64,000 nt of DNA from Gnetum montanum (GCA_015680685.1 MNCI01009443.1:31994-95993); one strand, 5' to 3'; shown: positions 45,563-57,576, counted from the first letter of the stretch. A program made the numbers and translations. The notes: generated by a model not told the origin, from the letters alone.

Positions 45563-47560
45563 ATTGAATGAAAACTCATCCTCGAGTTCCTTACAAAATA
45601 TTGGGAAGGTATGGGATTATTGAATTGAGTGACACTAACGGTGAATGGGGTGACACGTGAACGGATCATCATTACAATACATGACAATATTAGTGTTCAT
45701 GACCACAAGAGTAAACACTATACACATTTGACATCTAGGCTTATTTGGCAGCTGAGAGAGAAGAGAGAGAAAAGAAGAAGATGTGTTACTGCCGATGCCA
45801 AAATTGCGCTTCCTGTTGGTCATCCATAAGCATGCCATCAATCCCGTTCCTTGCATAATTGTTCCAGCACCAGTCCATTCTAAGTGTTCCCTCTAGGTCC
45901 AATCCATTGTTATATGATTTTCATCTGCACACACAACACAGTCTCATATTAGCAAGGATAAATGAATCACAATGCAGTTGATACCTTGCCTCGGTGTAAG
46001 GTCCATTGGCTGAGTTTTGATATGGCTAATGTGGATTCTGGAGTTATAACACTGGTGACTACCCAAGGTGTAGGGGTTAGGAGAAAATTGAAAAAATTGG
46101 ACCAGGACCCCAATGACAAAGAGTGAGCCTCCAGTAGCGATAGAATGGAAAAATATAAGGAATAAGAAAGATGGAGAAAAAGAAACAACGGCAACGTCGA
46201 TAAAATGGATGTCAGAGATGGAAACAAACAAAATAAATGTTGATTGTGGAAATGTTTAAGGGAAAGAAGTTAACTAATGCACCAAGTAGGAATGCTAGTG
46301 GGTCCTCCCCAAAGCAGGCGCATGCCCTTAATGCCTTGACAGTCCCACATTCAAAGGGTCCATAGGGTCTGGGAATGTCGTTTGGAAGCAAGAGTTAAAG
46401 TATTAACCACAAGAATTTACCAAAAAGAAAATAATGCATCAACCAAAATATACACGACTGATATAACCGGTAATGAGGTGGAAAATGGAGAAAGAATAAT
46501 GGAAAGAAGAGAATGGAATGGAGTCTCAAGACAAGGTGGTGTACAGCCCTTTGTGTATTTTATGGTTAATGTAACTTAGTAGATCTCATTCCAAATCTAG
46601 CCTCGAACCATCCACATCCTGTAACTTCACAATAATACATTTGGCCAATCCATCCACTTGAAGTAACAAGAATGCTTCCGCCAAAGAGTCACTACCATTC
46701 AAAACAAGCAAGCGAGGGACAAATAGAAAGCGAGAGAGGGCCTTAGTTAGAGGGAACATGTTTGTTTAGTTCCATAACCATTGCTTGTAGCCCAGATGAT
46801 TATTTGGTCTAAGGGGTGTGCTTTGAATTCTCACTCCTTTTTTTTTTTTTTGCGTGAGAACCACACCATGCAAAGACTTATTATTTTTATTAGCTCAGAG
46901 TCCCGATAATAGGGCAACGTTGGAATGGTAAGGAAAACTCAAGAAGAAAACATCCAAGCACCCAAGAGAATGGCTACCACAAATGCATCAAATCCCCTTG
47001 AAGTCACACCCTTTTCAATCCTTGAGTCTTTCCTCAATTTGAGAAATGCCCAGTCACCAATTCATTGATAGTTCTATTATTAAGAAAGGCACTGTACTAT
47101 TCCAAGCCAAGAGAGACCATAGAAATTCATGGATGCATGGACGACATGGACTCATTACCTGTTATATCAAAGGAACCATACCTTAGTATCAACATTATAA
47201 CCTCAAGGTGAAAACCAAACATTGGCAATCAATAGAATATAGTTCATACCACCATCAAGATCGCTTATTAGGTGACAAACCTAACAAAATAAACAAAAAC
47301 ACAAAGAAATGAAAGAGTATAAATGATGTTGCAAAAAAAAACAAGAAAAGTTAAAGAAATTTGTAAAACAAAAATGTGTAAAAAAAAATTAAAAAGGAAT
47401 TGAGGGCCTCAAATGATTAGCAAAGGTGGCCATCTCTCCCATGACTGAGTTGGAAGGGGGAGATCCAAAATAATGAGCAGGGTCATCCCTTCTCTGAGGT
47501 ATTATGTAGCTATCAAATTCTAGATTCACGGTAAGGTTTGGTCTGTTGCACATTGACTAG
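45563..47560. other. Non-coding part of copy B3
   Basis: The stretch lies between the 3' polypurine tract and the protease. It contains part of the family-B non-coding module (AAATCCCCTTGAAGTCACACCC near 46990 and an A-rich tract at 47280-47400). The block at 46270-46400 resembles 1-130. Frames here have no recognised domain. The extra ORF of B2 and B4 was not found. Confidence 0.5.
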
Positions 47561-47567
47561 TAATCTC

Positions 47568-48260
47568 TTATTGGAGCACTTGTTTGAATTTTTTAGGAAT
47601 TTCCAACTTTCCCCAATTGATGTTTTCAGGNTGACTTGCACTCACATCGAAAGCATAGATGCACTGGAGCAAGAGCGNTTCGATGTGAGTGCAAGTCGTT
47701 CCCTCAGTTAGTTCCATGCATGTTGGTGAGTTCCTCTCTTGATTAGCTATCAACCACTGGGTGTCTTCTTGTTGTGTGGTTGCTACATACAGGCACTTTT
47801 GTATGTTAATTTCTTGTCCACACCGGTTGCATGCAGGCAATGCTAAACATTCATGTACACAATCACACCCTATATCATTGTATGTGATGCATGGAACCTT
47901 CTTCTTCTCGATCTTTCCAAAAGCGTTTTCCTTAGATAATTCCAAAGAAAGATTTTGGATTCCTAGGAACGCATTTAAGCTACTCAACCATGCCCTCCCC
48001 ATTATTATTGGAAATTCCCCTTTATCATTGTTTACTTGGATCACTAGGAAATCAATTGGGTATGACCACCCACACACAGTGGTAATGATGTCCTCCACCT
48101 ATCCCAAGGGAACAGTGATGGATTGGTCAGCCAAGTCTAGGCGAATGTTGCTCTTCTTTAATGGAGGTAGGTTCTAGGCTTTGTACATCTCTTATGATAT
48201 TAAGTTGACTTCGGAACCTGAGTCCAGAAGAGTTTTACATGGTTCATTCCCAGCGACTTG
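47568..48260 (-). pseudogene. Aspartic protease of copy B3
   Basis: The catalytic region KTLLDSGSEVNLIS (about 48235-48192) carries an intact DSG. Leftwards come WSYPIDFLVIQV and GEFPIIMGRAWLSSLNAFLG, the conserved end of the protease. A cysteine-rich stretch follows (CDCVHECLALPACNRCGQE near 47860-47810), with no name. Only a few stops break the frame. A small inverted segment between Ns at 47631 and 47678 disturbs the end. Confidence 0.7.
47632..47677. other. Assembly join: inverted 46-base segment between Ns
   Basis: GACTTGCACTCACATCGA (47633-47650) is the reverse complement of 47680-47697, just right of the second N. The segment is probably misoriented. Confidence 0.8.
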
Positions 48261-50884
48261 GAGATAGATTAGAGGGCTTCCAAGATCAGAGAATTTCCTG
48301 GAAATGTGGCCCACTTTAATCCAGTTAGTAATGGCATGTGTTAACATAACCGTATGCATTGAGCTTGGTTTTTGGTTTGAAGGGAGCTTTGAAGCCTTAT
48401 TTGATAAGGAGGTGTTCAGATGTTCAACCACTTGTGGTTGTGAGGGCTTGGTTGGACTGTTGGTTTTGAAGAAAGGCCTTTTCTTCATAAGGTTGTTAGA
48501 ACCAACTGCGGGTTGAGGATTCATAGCCCTCATGATGTTGCGTTGTTGCGGTTGAGTGGGGAGTTCCCCTTGCATTGCTGGAGTGGGTGGTAATGGAGCT
48601 ATCGGTGTGAGAGTTGCAGATGGATTTGGAGGATGGTACGCGTGTGGATTATCTCCCCTAGGAGAAGAATTCCTATAATACTCCTGAACTTGGTAGTGAC
48701 GTTGTGGTGTCACGTGACCAACAGAGTCACATGGAGAGATTAGCTGCTGCATGTAGTAGCCATATGGATCCGGTTGCCGGTAGGGGTAGTGTTGCCTTGG
48801 TGGTGGCATCCCCCATGACTGTGGGTATTTCCACTATTGGTGTTGCTCAATAGGTTGTGGTGGAGTTCCACTTGGATAATATGTTAATGGTTGGTGGAAC
48901 TGCCTTCAGTTACCTTGGCGATAAGGTAACCGTTGGGGTGCTTGCTGTTTGTTAAGTCTTGGGCTAAGTGCATACACCCCAGACTCTTGCAGATGTGAGA
49001 TCACTGGGTAACATCTTTTAGGATGGTTGTATTGGCATATCTCACATCCACCGTCATTGTCCATATCTGAATCCACAACCTCTTCGGTGATGGCCATTTT
49101 ACCCTTACCTTTGTTGTGTGCATTGTCCATTTCTCTCTTTCTCCTTTTTTCATAGTCACTACCTCACTCCCTAGACTCCTTTACAACTTTAAGAATAATT
49201 TCGAACATACTATCTAGGGAGTCCCACATTTGGTCTACCTTTGTCGATACCTTTGTTGTTAATTTTTGGAGTGGCAAGGTTTTCCTGTGCACCATCTCTT
49301 TGAGTGGTGACTCTTCCTCCTCCTCACAAAATATCACTTCCCTTTTTTGGAGGGAAGGATCTCAATTGTACTCCTCTGCACTTTCTCTCTTATGTAGCTC
49401 CCCTTCTTCCTTGGCTACTTGCTCTAGCAATCTATGAACCTGATGAGACCTAAGCTCTGATAATCTTCCTTAGGCATACGTTCCAAGGGTTCTCCTTGTT
49501 TCATGCCTAAGTCCATCTACAAGATGGCGTAGTTGATCCCACTGCGAGTAATCATGGCCAGAGAAATGATGTAACAATGCATAATAGTGGCCCATGGCAG
49601 CATCCAAGGGTTCATGATTTCCCTCCTTCCATCCTTGGATTTTCTTTCACAGGTTAGACACTCAGGAGTACATTTGGTACTTATCATTAAACAGTTCGAG
49701 CATTGTACTCCACCTCCGAATGGATTCCGGTTCTAAGGACCGGTACCAGCTTTCCGCTTCCTTTACTAGTGTCCTTGAGAACAACTTTAGTTTTTTCCAT
49801 TCATTCTCAATGTTTTGCAAGACACATGCATCGTGGAATTCTTGTAGGTGATTTTGAGGATCAGTGTTATATCTCCCCTCAAATCATGGGATATTATTCA
49901 TGTCTAGCCTCTTGATCCTACTATCCTTTTGGTGCCTTGTTAGAACTCTTACAGCCTCCGTGATATCTAACATGCTTCTAGTTGCGAGTAGGGGTTCTTC
50001 GTGGTCATCTCGTTCATAGCGTCTGTGATGTCTACATGATTCCCTACTCTCCCTCTTCTATGCCGTGATTCCCTAGAATGCCCTCGTCCTCATTCTCGAC
50101 TGTCTCGTCAGTGTTTTTCACTTTGTTTTCCTTTATCCTCATGATTGGTTTCCTTATGGATACGTTCGAATACAGAAGGAGAGGGTGAATGTGATGATGA
50201 AGATGAAGAAGAAGGAGAACCATTGCTATGACGGTGTTTTCTACCTTCTCTTTGGTGTTCATGGCCTTGATCATGATTACAATCAGAACATCTGCCCTTA
50301 TCGTGTGTTTGTGTTCCCTCATTAAACACTTTGTATTTGTGGGGATTAGAACCAGGGTTGTGAATCGTGGAGTGAAGGTTTTGATACACCACCTTCTGAC
50401 CATTGTTAGGAGGGGGAACATCATTTGGTGGGAAACCTATTGAAGTAGGTTCACCATCCCCAATTTCACTTAAGACGTGCAATACGTTATGGGGCCATTT
50501 GACCTTCAAGGATGTGTAGTGACTCTCCTATCGCAAGTCCCTTTGATGTTGTGCTTCTGTGGGATGATAGTCCCTTGTTTCATGATTGCATGCAATGTAC
50601 TCCATGTATAAATGCAACATGCCTATTCGTGTGAGGGCACGAAGGAGCATGTTGGGGACTGATCGGTCTGGAGGCAACACTATGTTACCCTCCAAGTCTC
50701 TCCAACGCAATTTTTCATCTTGATAGAGAATAAAGGTAAAGTCAGGTATATACTCATCGTGATGACTATATACCACACGGAACTATTGAGGAACTGGCGA
50801 ATCTTGGTTACGTGTGTTATACCGCCGACTTTCTCTTGTGTGAGTCCTAGGCGGTGAAGTGCTCTTGTGCGAATAAGAAGACAT
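48192..50884 (-). pseudogene. gag of copy B3
   Basis: The start is the minus-strand ATG at 50884 (MSSYSHKSTSPPRTHTRES), about 130 bases after the primer site. DFTFILYQDEKLRWRDLEGN follows, then a Ser-, His- and Lys-rich stretch (50220-50110). The middle has most of the stops. Near 49050 is the zinc knuckle CEICQYNHPKRC followed by QESGVYALSPRLN. The Pro/Gln/Tyr-rich tail (PYRQPDPYGYY) leads into the protease, with the frame 48809-48192 open for 205 codons. Only scattered stops separate it from an intact gag, fewer than in B1. Confidence 0.7.
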
Positions 50885-51010
50885 TTTCGTCTCGTTTGGT
50901 GTGCGATTTACTATTATCTTATCTTTCCTCGATTAACCCTAAGGGTTCATTCTAACGTTCCAATGATGTGGATGATTTCCTATGTTCTACGTAGCGTAAA
51001 AACAACTAAG

Positions 51011-51028
51011 TCCCCAGCAACAGTGCCA
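51011..51028 (-). promoter_or_regulatory. Primer-binding site of copy B3
   Basis: The minus strand reads TGGCACTGTTGCTGGGGA, one base from the LTR. Against the tRNA-Asp-type site TGGCGCCGTTGCCGGGGA it has three differences, all transitions. Confidence 0.8.
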
Positions 51029-51029
51029 A

Positions 51030-51797
51030 TGATGAGTGGCGAGGTACCCCTACACTCAACCATACAAATATGAGCGTCTCACACACAATCTGGTCGAACT
51101 CCAAGGACTAAGTGCTAACGCACCTTAATGGAACACTAAGAGTTAATCAATCGTTGTCCTCCCAAACTTGCTTGTATTGTCATGGTTGTATGGTTAAGTA
51201 AGTTTGAGGTATATGATTTTTATAAATTTTATCTCTTTAAGGTCTTATGCTAATAGGAGAAGGTAAGGAGAACTAAGTGACTAAATTTCATTAAATATTT
51301 ACTAACTAAGTTCTAATTGTTCCTAACACTAGTATCTGTTCCCACTTGCCACACACATCTTGAACCAGTGCAACGTTGCTGGGATTACCAAACGCTAATC
51401 GTTACTGGGTTACCAAGTGCTACACACATGCTCGAAGTAGTCGTATTGAGTGTACTTAACTAGGAGAGTCAAGGGTTGAGAGAGAGAGATTAATTAACTA
51501 GGAAAGAATTTAAACATTCAATAATGATTAATTACTATTTAGCTTAGTCCATATGCTACAAGGTTTATCATAAAGTTCGTCTTTATTGTTGTACACAAAT
51601 GTGTGCTTAGGTACAATTTGCTCGAATAAAGATCCATTCACTTTAAGACTCCTACTACGAGCACATGGAAATTATTCTAACTCTGGAATGGCAAAATTGC
51701 TAGAGTTTGGCTAAGTGTCTAAGTCTAAGTGTCTAGAATAAGGAAATCTGCCTCTTAATAATAGAAATTGAGGCAGACGCGATATCGCGACTCATCA
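51030..51797 (-). repeat. 5' LTR of copy B3
   Basis: TGATGAGTGG to CGACTCATCA, 768 bases. The TATA box of the other LTR (TATTTATA on the plus strand) is changed here to TTAATAATAG at about 51754-51763. The palindromic region is shortened to CGCGATATCGCG near 51778. Confidence 0.85.
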
Positions 51798-51802
51798 CCA
51801 TA

Positions 51803-51964
51803 CATGATAAAGCTACCATTAGCCTAAGTGGAAAGACAGTGAACTGTGATCAGAGCATAACAATCTAGATGCCACAACTAGTCCCATCCACAGAATTCAA
51901 CTGGATCATGCATGAACGCTTGTGATTCATATGGTTGGATGTAGGGGTACCTCATTGCTCATCA
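51803..51964 (+). repeat. Right part of the 5' LTR of copy B4
   Basis: It matches 58267-58438 and ends TCATTGCTCATCA. It resumes where the left part (to 44769) is broken by B3. Confidence 0.85.
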
Positions 51965-51965
51965 T

Positions 51966-51983
51966 TGGCGTTGTTGCCAGGGA
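51966..51983 (+). promoter_or_regulatory. Primer-binding site of copy B4
   Basis: TGGCGTTGTTGCCAGGGA, one base after the LTR; tRNA-Asp type with three transitions. Confidence 0.8.
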
Positions 51984-52089
51984 TGGTGCTAGTTATTTAG
52001 ATTAGTTATATTATACACAATCACGGTGAAGGTATTAATAATATATCTTTTAGAAAATATTAAATCACGCACACTATAAATTAACAACA

Positions 52090-54200
52090 ATGTCTCTCCC
52101 ACACAGAAGTGACAATGCACTATATNCAGAGAAAGATGAGGAACTGGAAGAATTTCCATGGCTTCTATGATGTTCTCCAATGAATGTGTTTTCTATATAG
52201 TGCATTGTCACTTCTGTGTGGGAGAGACATTGTTGTTANCAAACACATTCATTGGAGAACATCATAGAAGCCATGGAAATTCTTCCAGTTCCTCATCTTT
52301 CTCTGTCCCTTCAACATCTAGTTATGATGAAGATGAACGTAGGTATAGAGATAGAGCTCCACTAAAGGGTCAAACTAAAAATCGGAATCAAACCCACAAG
52401 AAAAGTCAAAGACATCATTATGAACATAGAAAGCGTCATCACAATCAAACAAATAGAGATGGAAATTTTTCTCACAACCTATTTGATGACGATGAACCCT
52501 TGCTAGCCACTAAGAGCCTAATGCAGATCACAGAGGCAGTAAAGATATCTCGTAGGCATCACAAAAAGAGTCGCCTACCTAAGCTTTACATGAATAATAT
52601 TCCTAAATTTGTAGGAGGCTATGATTCAGATTTACAACATCATTTACAAGCCTTCCATGATGCTTGTGCTTGCTACAATATTGAAAGCGGGTGGCAAAAG
52701 ATTAAGCTCTTTCCTAGGACACTAATTAATAGAGCCAAAGTGTGGTATAGATCGTTGAGACCAAATTCAATTCAATGATGGTTCATAATGTTGGAGCTAT
52801 TCAACAAGAAATACCAAACCTATGCAAGAGTGTCAAATTTGAGGAGATAGATCCAAGAGTGGAAGCAAGAACAAACCTTGCTAATACCACTTTCGATAAG
52901 GTGATCCCACAATAAACCTTGCTGATACAAAAGTCTATTGATGCACTTGAAGTAAAGTTTAATAAGATGACCAAATGGGTATATGAGAATGTTACAACTC
53001 TCATTGATATGGTTGAGGAGAGGCTCATGCAAAACAAGCCAAGAAATCACACTAAACAAAGGATACAAAACCAAGAAATAGCTAGGAACACTTTTCGACA
53101 AATAGGAAAAATGGCTGAAGAAAGTGAGGTCATAGGCTCAACAACAAACAAAGATAATGGATGTGACATTTGCATATATGACCATCCGAAGGGCCATTGC
53201 CTAGTCTTGTTACATCTATAGGAGTATTGGGCATGCACCTTAAATTTGAAATTTGTGCAAAAGCACATGCTCAGGAGATTTTCTCTCTCATAAGGTAATT
53301 ATAGATAGTCTCACAATCGATTGTACCATCCTAGGGGGACTTATCACCAGCCTCAACATGGTTATTAACTGTAGTGGCAACAACCATAGTCATGGGGGAG
53401 GCCACCACCAAATTAGCCCTATCCTTCCCATTCACTAAATCAGTATGGATATCATATTCAACACCCTATTTCTCGAACTAATTCTACATCCTCTACTTCA
53501 AATCGCCACTACCACTCTCTCAAGTACCATCAACTCATGAAATTCCCTTAAGGATCACCACCTCACACCTCTTACCATCCATCTTACCATCGGTATTCTC
53601 GCACTCCATCTCATTATAGGCCACCACCAACAACATAGGAAGGCTTTGCACCACAATATCAACAAATGAATGCCACTTGTGTTGTGAATGTGCATAGACA
53701 TGTTGATACCAGTGGGTCTCAATTGTAGCATTAGAAATGTTCCTTCTAGAGGAAAGGCCATAAGCCAAAGTAGACCACACATGGATCCACCATATCATCC
53801 AAGCTAGCACAAGGCCAATCTAGTGCACCACCTTCCTTATCTTAACCACCGTCCTCTAATCCTACACACGGGCCACCATCCCTCATTACTCCAATCCCAG
53901 ATCTAAACATTGAATCTAATAGTATGGGGAGACAAATAAATCCATACATACCATATCATGATCAAGGGTGCAATCGTGGGCCATCCATTCATAATGTTAA
54001 CACACCTCATACCTTGACCCACTATACATTTAACCATTAAGTGTGTGACCAACAATTTTTCTACCTAGCCTCCACACCACAAACAAACACCTAGTGGCTG
54101 GGGCATGAATGGTTACTAATGTTTCATACATGCATAGATCCTATTTATCCACTTATTAATCCTTGTCACGACCAAATGTTTGATCATGGGGGCCACCCCC
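52090..54200 (+). pseudogene. gag of copy B4
   Basis: The start is the ATG at 52090 (MSLPHRSDNALY). An inverted segment between Ns (52127-52238) then breaks the frame. From 52240 a long frame carries a Ser/Arg/His-rich stretch, then the gag core LYMNNIPKFVGGYDSDLQHH, AFHDACACYNIE, INRAKVWYRSLRPNSIQ, a stop and W. Farther on come EVKFNKMTKWVYENV and the zinc knuckle CDICIYDHPKGHC (near 53160-53200). A His/Pro-rich tail with many stops continues to about 54200. The same core in B5 reads LDMNNIPIFEGGYNVDLHNR. Confidence 0.7.
52127..52238. other. Assembly join: inverted bridging segment between Ns
   Basis: The reverse complement of this 112-base segment overlaps the left flank (about 52080-52125) at one end and the right flank (52240-52310) at the other. 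It bridges the gap exactly but was placed backwards. Confidence 0.9.
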
Positions 54201-54229
54201 CATTCTAATCTCCAGGATTCTTAAGTGTT

Positions 54230-54870
54230 TTCATCTTTTTGTTTTACAATTTTTTTTCATTTTTCTATTTCTTGAAATAATATTTTCTATTTCTTCCAAT
54301 TTTTTTTTCTAGTTGTTGTTTTCATTTCTTTGTTATGTAATCTTTCTTATGAATAAAACAATCATATTGCCCATTGAGGTGAGGTTTTCTCTATGTTGTC
54401 AAGTCATAAGGGATTGATTATTAGGACACATAGACCACGTCGTCCATCCACCCATGCCATTAATAAAAGGTTCTTTCCCTGGTCATAATTATAATCTTTT
54501 CCATCATCCAACCTAATAATAAATCTATAATCATTGTGTTCAAACAAAAGAGTGTAGAACCAAGGCAAAATGTGAAGGGTGTGACATCAAGGGGATTTGT
54601 GGATTCTCTTTGACTACTTCTGTATGTTCTATCAAGTTGCTGAGGTTGTAATCATATCCTTGTAAATCTAACAAAAAATGGAAGTAAGAGTAACCTAAAA
54701 CGGCACTAAATAAAATTTTGTGGGTCCCACTGGAAAGACATGTACCCATGCCTAAAGGTTGGCAACTTCTCAGAAATCATCAAAAAAATATGTGTGCCAT
54801 GAATAAAGCTTCTCCCTTGGACAAAACGCTAAGTGATGTTACTCCTTGCAACTATGATAGTATTATGGTT
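54230..54870 (+). repeat. Non-coding internal module of family B (copy B4)
   Basis: This is the inverted counterpart of 28560-29370: a T-rich tract (54230-54345), a block at 54555-54600 equal to the inverted AAATCCCCTTGATGTCACACCC, and one CCCATGCCTAAAGGT copy of the repeated motif near 54728-54760. Relative to the direction of the element, orientation and order are the same as in B2. Confidence 0.65.
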
Positions 54871-54879
54871 GTTCGCCGA

Positions 54880-56150
54880 CGTGATGAAGAAATGCGATGT
54901 CACTAAAATGTGGTTTGGACATAGTTTAAATCTTGTAAATAAGAATTTATGATTATTTAACCATTAATAACACACTAGGTTTCATTGTGATCATGGTAAG
55001 ATGCCTCATGTCCCAATTTTTGTAATCGTTTCTATAGTCTATCTCATCTCGTTGTTTGTGTGATCATAACTTGTGGTTTTGTGTAACATAGAGTTATTAT
55101 CTCAAATTGGTGGTTTCAACATGTGTGTTTTGTTTCATAGTTATACGTTGCATTCAACTCCTTTAGTACCTACAAACATTTTTAGGTGTTGTTACACAAG
55201 GGCATCATAGGTTAGAGCCTGCTTTGGGAAGGACCCACTTGTGTAGCTTTTGTAACTTCTACTTGTTTGACACAACCACATCATTCTTCACCCTCCAAGT
55301 GTTCAATTGTTATACTTTTTTGTTTCCCATTCCATATCATGTGATCCATCCACAACTTCGATTTCAATGCCCTTTTTCTTGCTCATTCTAGTGCTTTTCA
55401 CGTTGACGACTCCACCTTATCACACTTTCAGTGCCTCAAACTAATTCTCCGCTTACCCTAGATTAATGGGCCTAACTTCAAACCTTTCAACCCATCACAG
55501 AGCTTTAGTTTTTAATGCTCAGCTACCCCATTCTGTGAAAATCCATGGACCCCGATTTTACTTACTTGATGTCAGGTCCAACACAATGTCACGTATCCGA
55601 CGTTGGGTCATATACACCCTATATATATGACCCCCACGGTGCTCCAACTTTATTTTCATCATTTGCTACTAGGGAATCTTCTCTCGTGTCTTAGAGCTCT
55701 ACACCCTCATTTTCCACTTGCAATATTTAGCTCTCTACCACTCCAATTTCCATACTATTTGCACCTACCTGAACTTAAAGTGTTCAAGTTAGTCGTGGGG
55801 GGGTGCTTGTGTGTGAAACTTGCACCAAATTATTGGAATTTGCTATTGCCCAAAAGGTAGTATAAGGGTAAGAGTGTTAAAAAATTTGGGTGTTATCATG
55901 AAAAATCAGTTGTATTACTGCCAGAAACCTTAATTATTCCACCTTAGGAACCTAACCATCATTATAAGCCACATATAAGGAACAAGAAACCTATTACAAA
56001 GGGTTATAAAAGATGATAGACACCTTTTGAGGATTTTTCTAACTCTGTAGTCATATGCATTAAGAACTTAATGAACTAAGGTAGTGAGTAAGGTATAAAC
56101 TAATTAATGATAATGAATACAACCTTAGTAACACTTGATCCTTTCTTGAT
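54880..56150. other. Internal sequence of copy B4 without recognised gene
   Basis: Mixed sequence. Around 55565-55640 it shows GATGTCAGGT and CGACGTTGGGTCAT words and CTATATATATGACCCCC, resembling the promoter part of the B4 3' LTR. Only chance frames are present. It ends in a pyrimidine-rich acceptor-like CTTTCTTGATTGCAG directly before the ATG of the extra ORF. Confidence 0.4.
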
Positions 56151-56155
56151 TGCAG

Positions 56156-57300
56156 ATGGCCACAAAAAGAGGTGCACAGGGTGAACCCTCACAAAGAAAT
56201 GTTGAGTCTCCATGAGGTAGCTGTGGCCAACAAGGTGAATGTGCTAAGCACATAGAGCAGGAAGCTGAATCCTTTAGCATTCACCAAGAGGTTCCTGTCA
56301 TTAGACAATAGATCCAAGGGGAGGCTATAAAACTACATGCTCCCAAGTAGGGACAACATCTCACATTTCCACCTGATTGCTTTGCTACCATTCTAGAAAA
56401 GTCCATATTGGCTTTAGTCATTTTGGAAATGAATTTTGGCCCATTCATGAAGTTTGCTTCCCCCTCGTGGCCCATTTTGTTGGACAATGGTGAGTGGTAC
56501 CTAGGTGAAACTCATCAATTCTGGCACAATAAAGATGAGGGTACCATTGACATCTATGGAGAAAACATCTTTTTTTCAGTTAAAGTTATTGCTACGACTC
56601 TCAATCTACCAAATGAAGGGGCTAAGGTATGCATCTATCAACCAGATCTGACCTTGAGACCAAAAAACCATGGCTGAAATGGGTGTACGGTAAGGAGGAT
56701 AAAATGTATAATAAAATGACCCTGGAAGAGAGAACATATTTCAAGATCAAGACTTACCACATGTTTCCCACTAAAGGGCTCAATCAAATCTCCACATATG
56801 TAGCCAAGAGAAGTACTATTCGAATGTGCAAATTTGTGGCTAATATTCCCCAGTTTTACTTCACTGAAATCCAATGATGGTTTGAAGAGAAGAAGGTAGG
56901 AAAACCAACACTTCCATTCCCTTACCTAATCAAAAGGCTATGCAAGTGCACTGGGATCCTAGGATATACAGAAAATATCCCCAAGAAGGCTCAAAATGCC
57001 TTCTTCACTAAACTCCTAAAACCTGGAACACCAAGAAAAGATCTTAGTGAAGAACAAAAAGCATAGAAGGAGGAAGAGCCACAAGCAAAAACATAATGTG
57101 AGCCTAAGAAAGATCCACAGACACAAGCTTCACCATTGCAATTGCAAGACTATAGGCCCTCGATGAGCCATTTGCAAAAGATCACTGAAGCCATCAATTG
57201 GGGAAGCAGGGACAAGTCTAACTTATTCAGATTAATGGATGATGTTGTACATCCCATAGTTTTTATGGACCTAATATGGGGGGAGATCTCACTCTAATCA
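56156..57300 (+). pseudogene. Extra ORF of copy B4, 'plant transposon protein'-like
   Basis: The ATG at 56156 (MATKRGAQGEPSQRN) directly follows an acceptor-like TTGATTGCAG. Early stops break the N-terminus. From 56408 the frame reads LEMNFGPFMKFASPSWP, GTIDIYGENIFFSVKVIATT and LNLPNEGAKV, the arrangement typical of the PF20167-like domain of plant retrotransposon extra ORFs. A frameshift near 56665 is followed by WLKWVYGKED, FPTKGLNQISTYVAKRS, FYFTEIQ, a stop and WFEEKKVGKPTLPFPYL, then GILGYTENIPKKAQNA. Copy B2 has the same blocks. Function of these ORFs is unknown; the acceptor suggests a spliced subgenomic RNA. Confidence 0.55.
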
Positions 57301-57576
57301 TGAGGAGAAAGATCCCAATGAACATGGTAAATCTCTAGAAATGCTGCATCCTTCTAGGTAACGCTTGAAACTAGAGAAGGTGCCATAGTTATGGTACTGC
57401 AACATGAGGATGGGCATGTGCAACAGAGTAATCACAAACCATATCAAGGAATCATTCAACATGCCTATTGTGCCCCCAGCAAACAGGAACCAGAGATGCG
57501 CAGATGCTGGCTGAGACTTCAATGACTCTTGCGGTGCATGAGGAGGTGCTTGATCGATTGCTACAGATGGTGTAAG

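Larger units (their letters stand above)
44770..51797 (-). mobile_element. Complete non-autonomous family-B copy B3 with CCATA duplication
   Basis: Both LTRs (44770-45552 and 51030-51797) are present, and the 5-base duplication CCATA lies at 44765-44769 and 51798-51802. Reading leftwards: 5' LTR, primer site, gag, protease, non-coding sequence, polypurine tract, 3' LTR; total 7028 bases. There is no RT, RNase H or integrase. By eye the LTRs agree at roughly nine in ten positions, with many C/T and G/A differences at CG sites. B3 sits inside the 5' LTR of B4, so it is the younger insertion. Confidence 0.9.

Noticed and set aside
45944-46231. Hydrophobic minus-strand frames that could be membrane proteins
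   Set aside because: Two overlapping frames both look hydrophobic because the strand is pyrimidine-rich; no counterpart in the other family-B copies.
52082-52320. Inverted repeat at the start of B4 gag
   Set aside because: The segment between the Ns is the bridging sequence placed backwards.
53535-53810. Minus-strand frames with many Trp and Leu codons
   Set aside because: They are the complement of the His/Pro-rich gag tail of B4.
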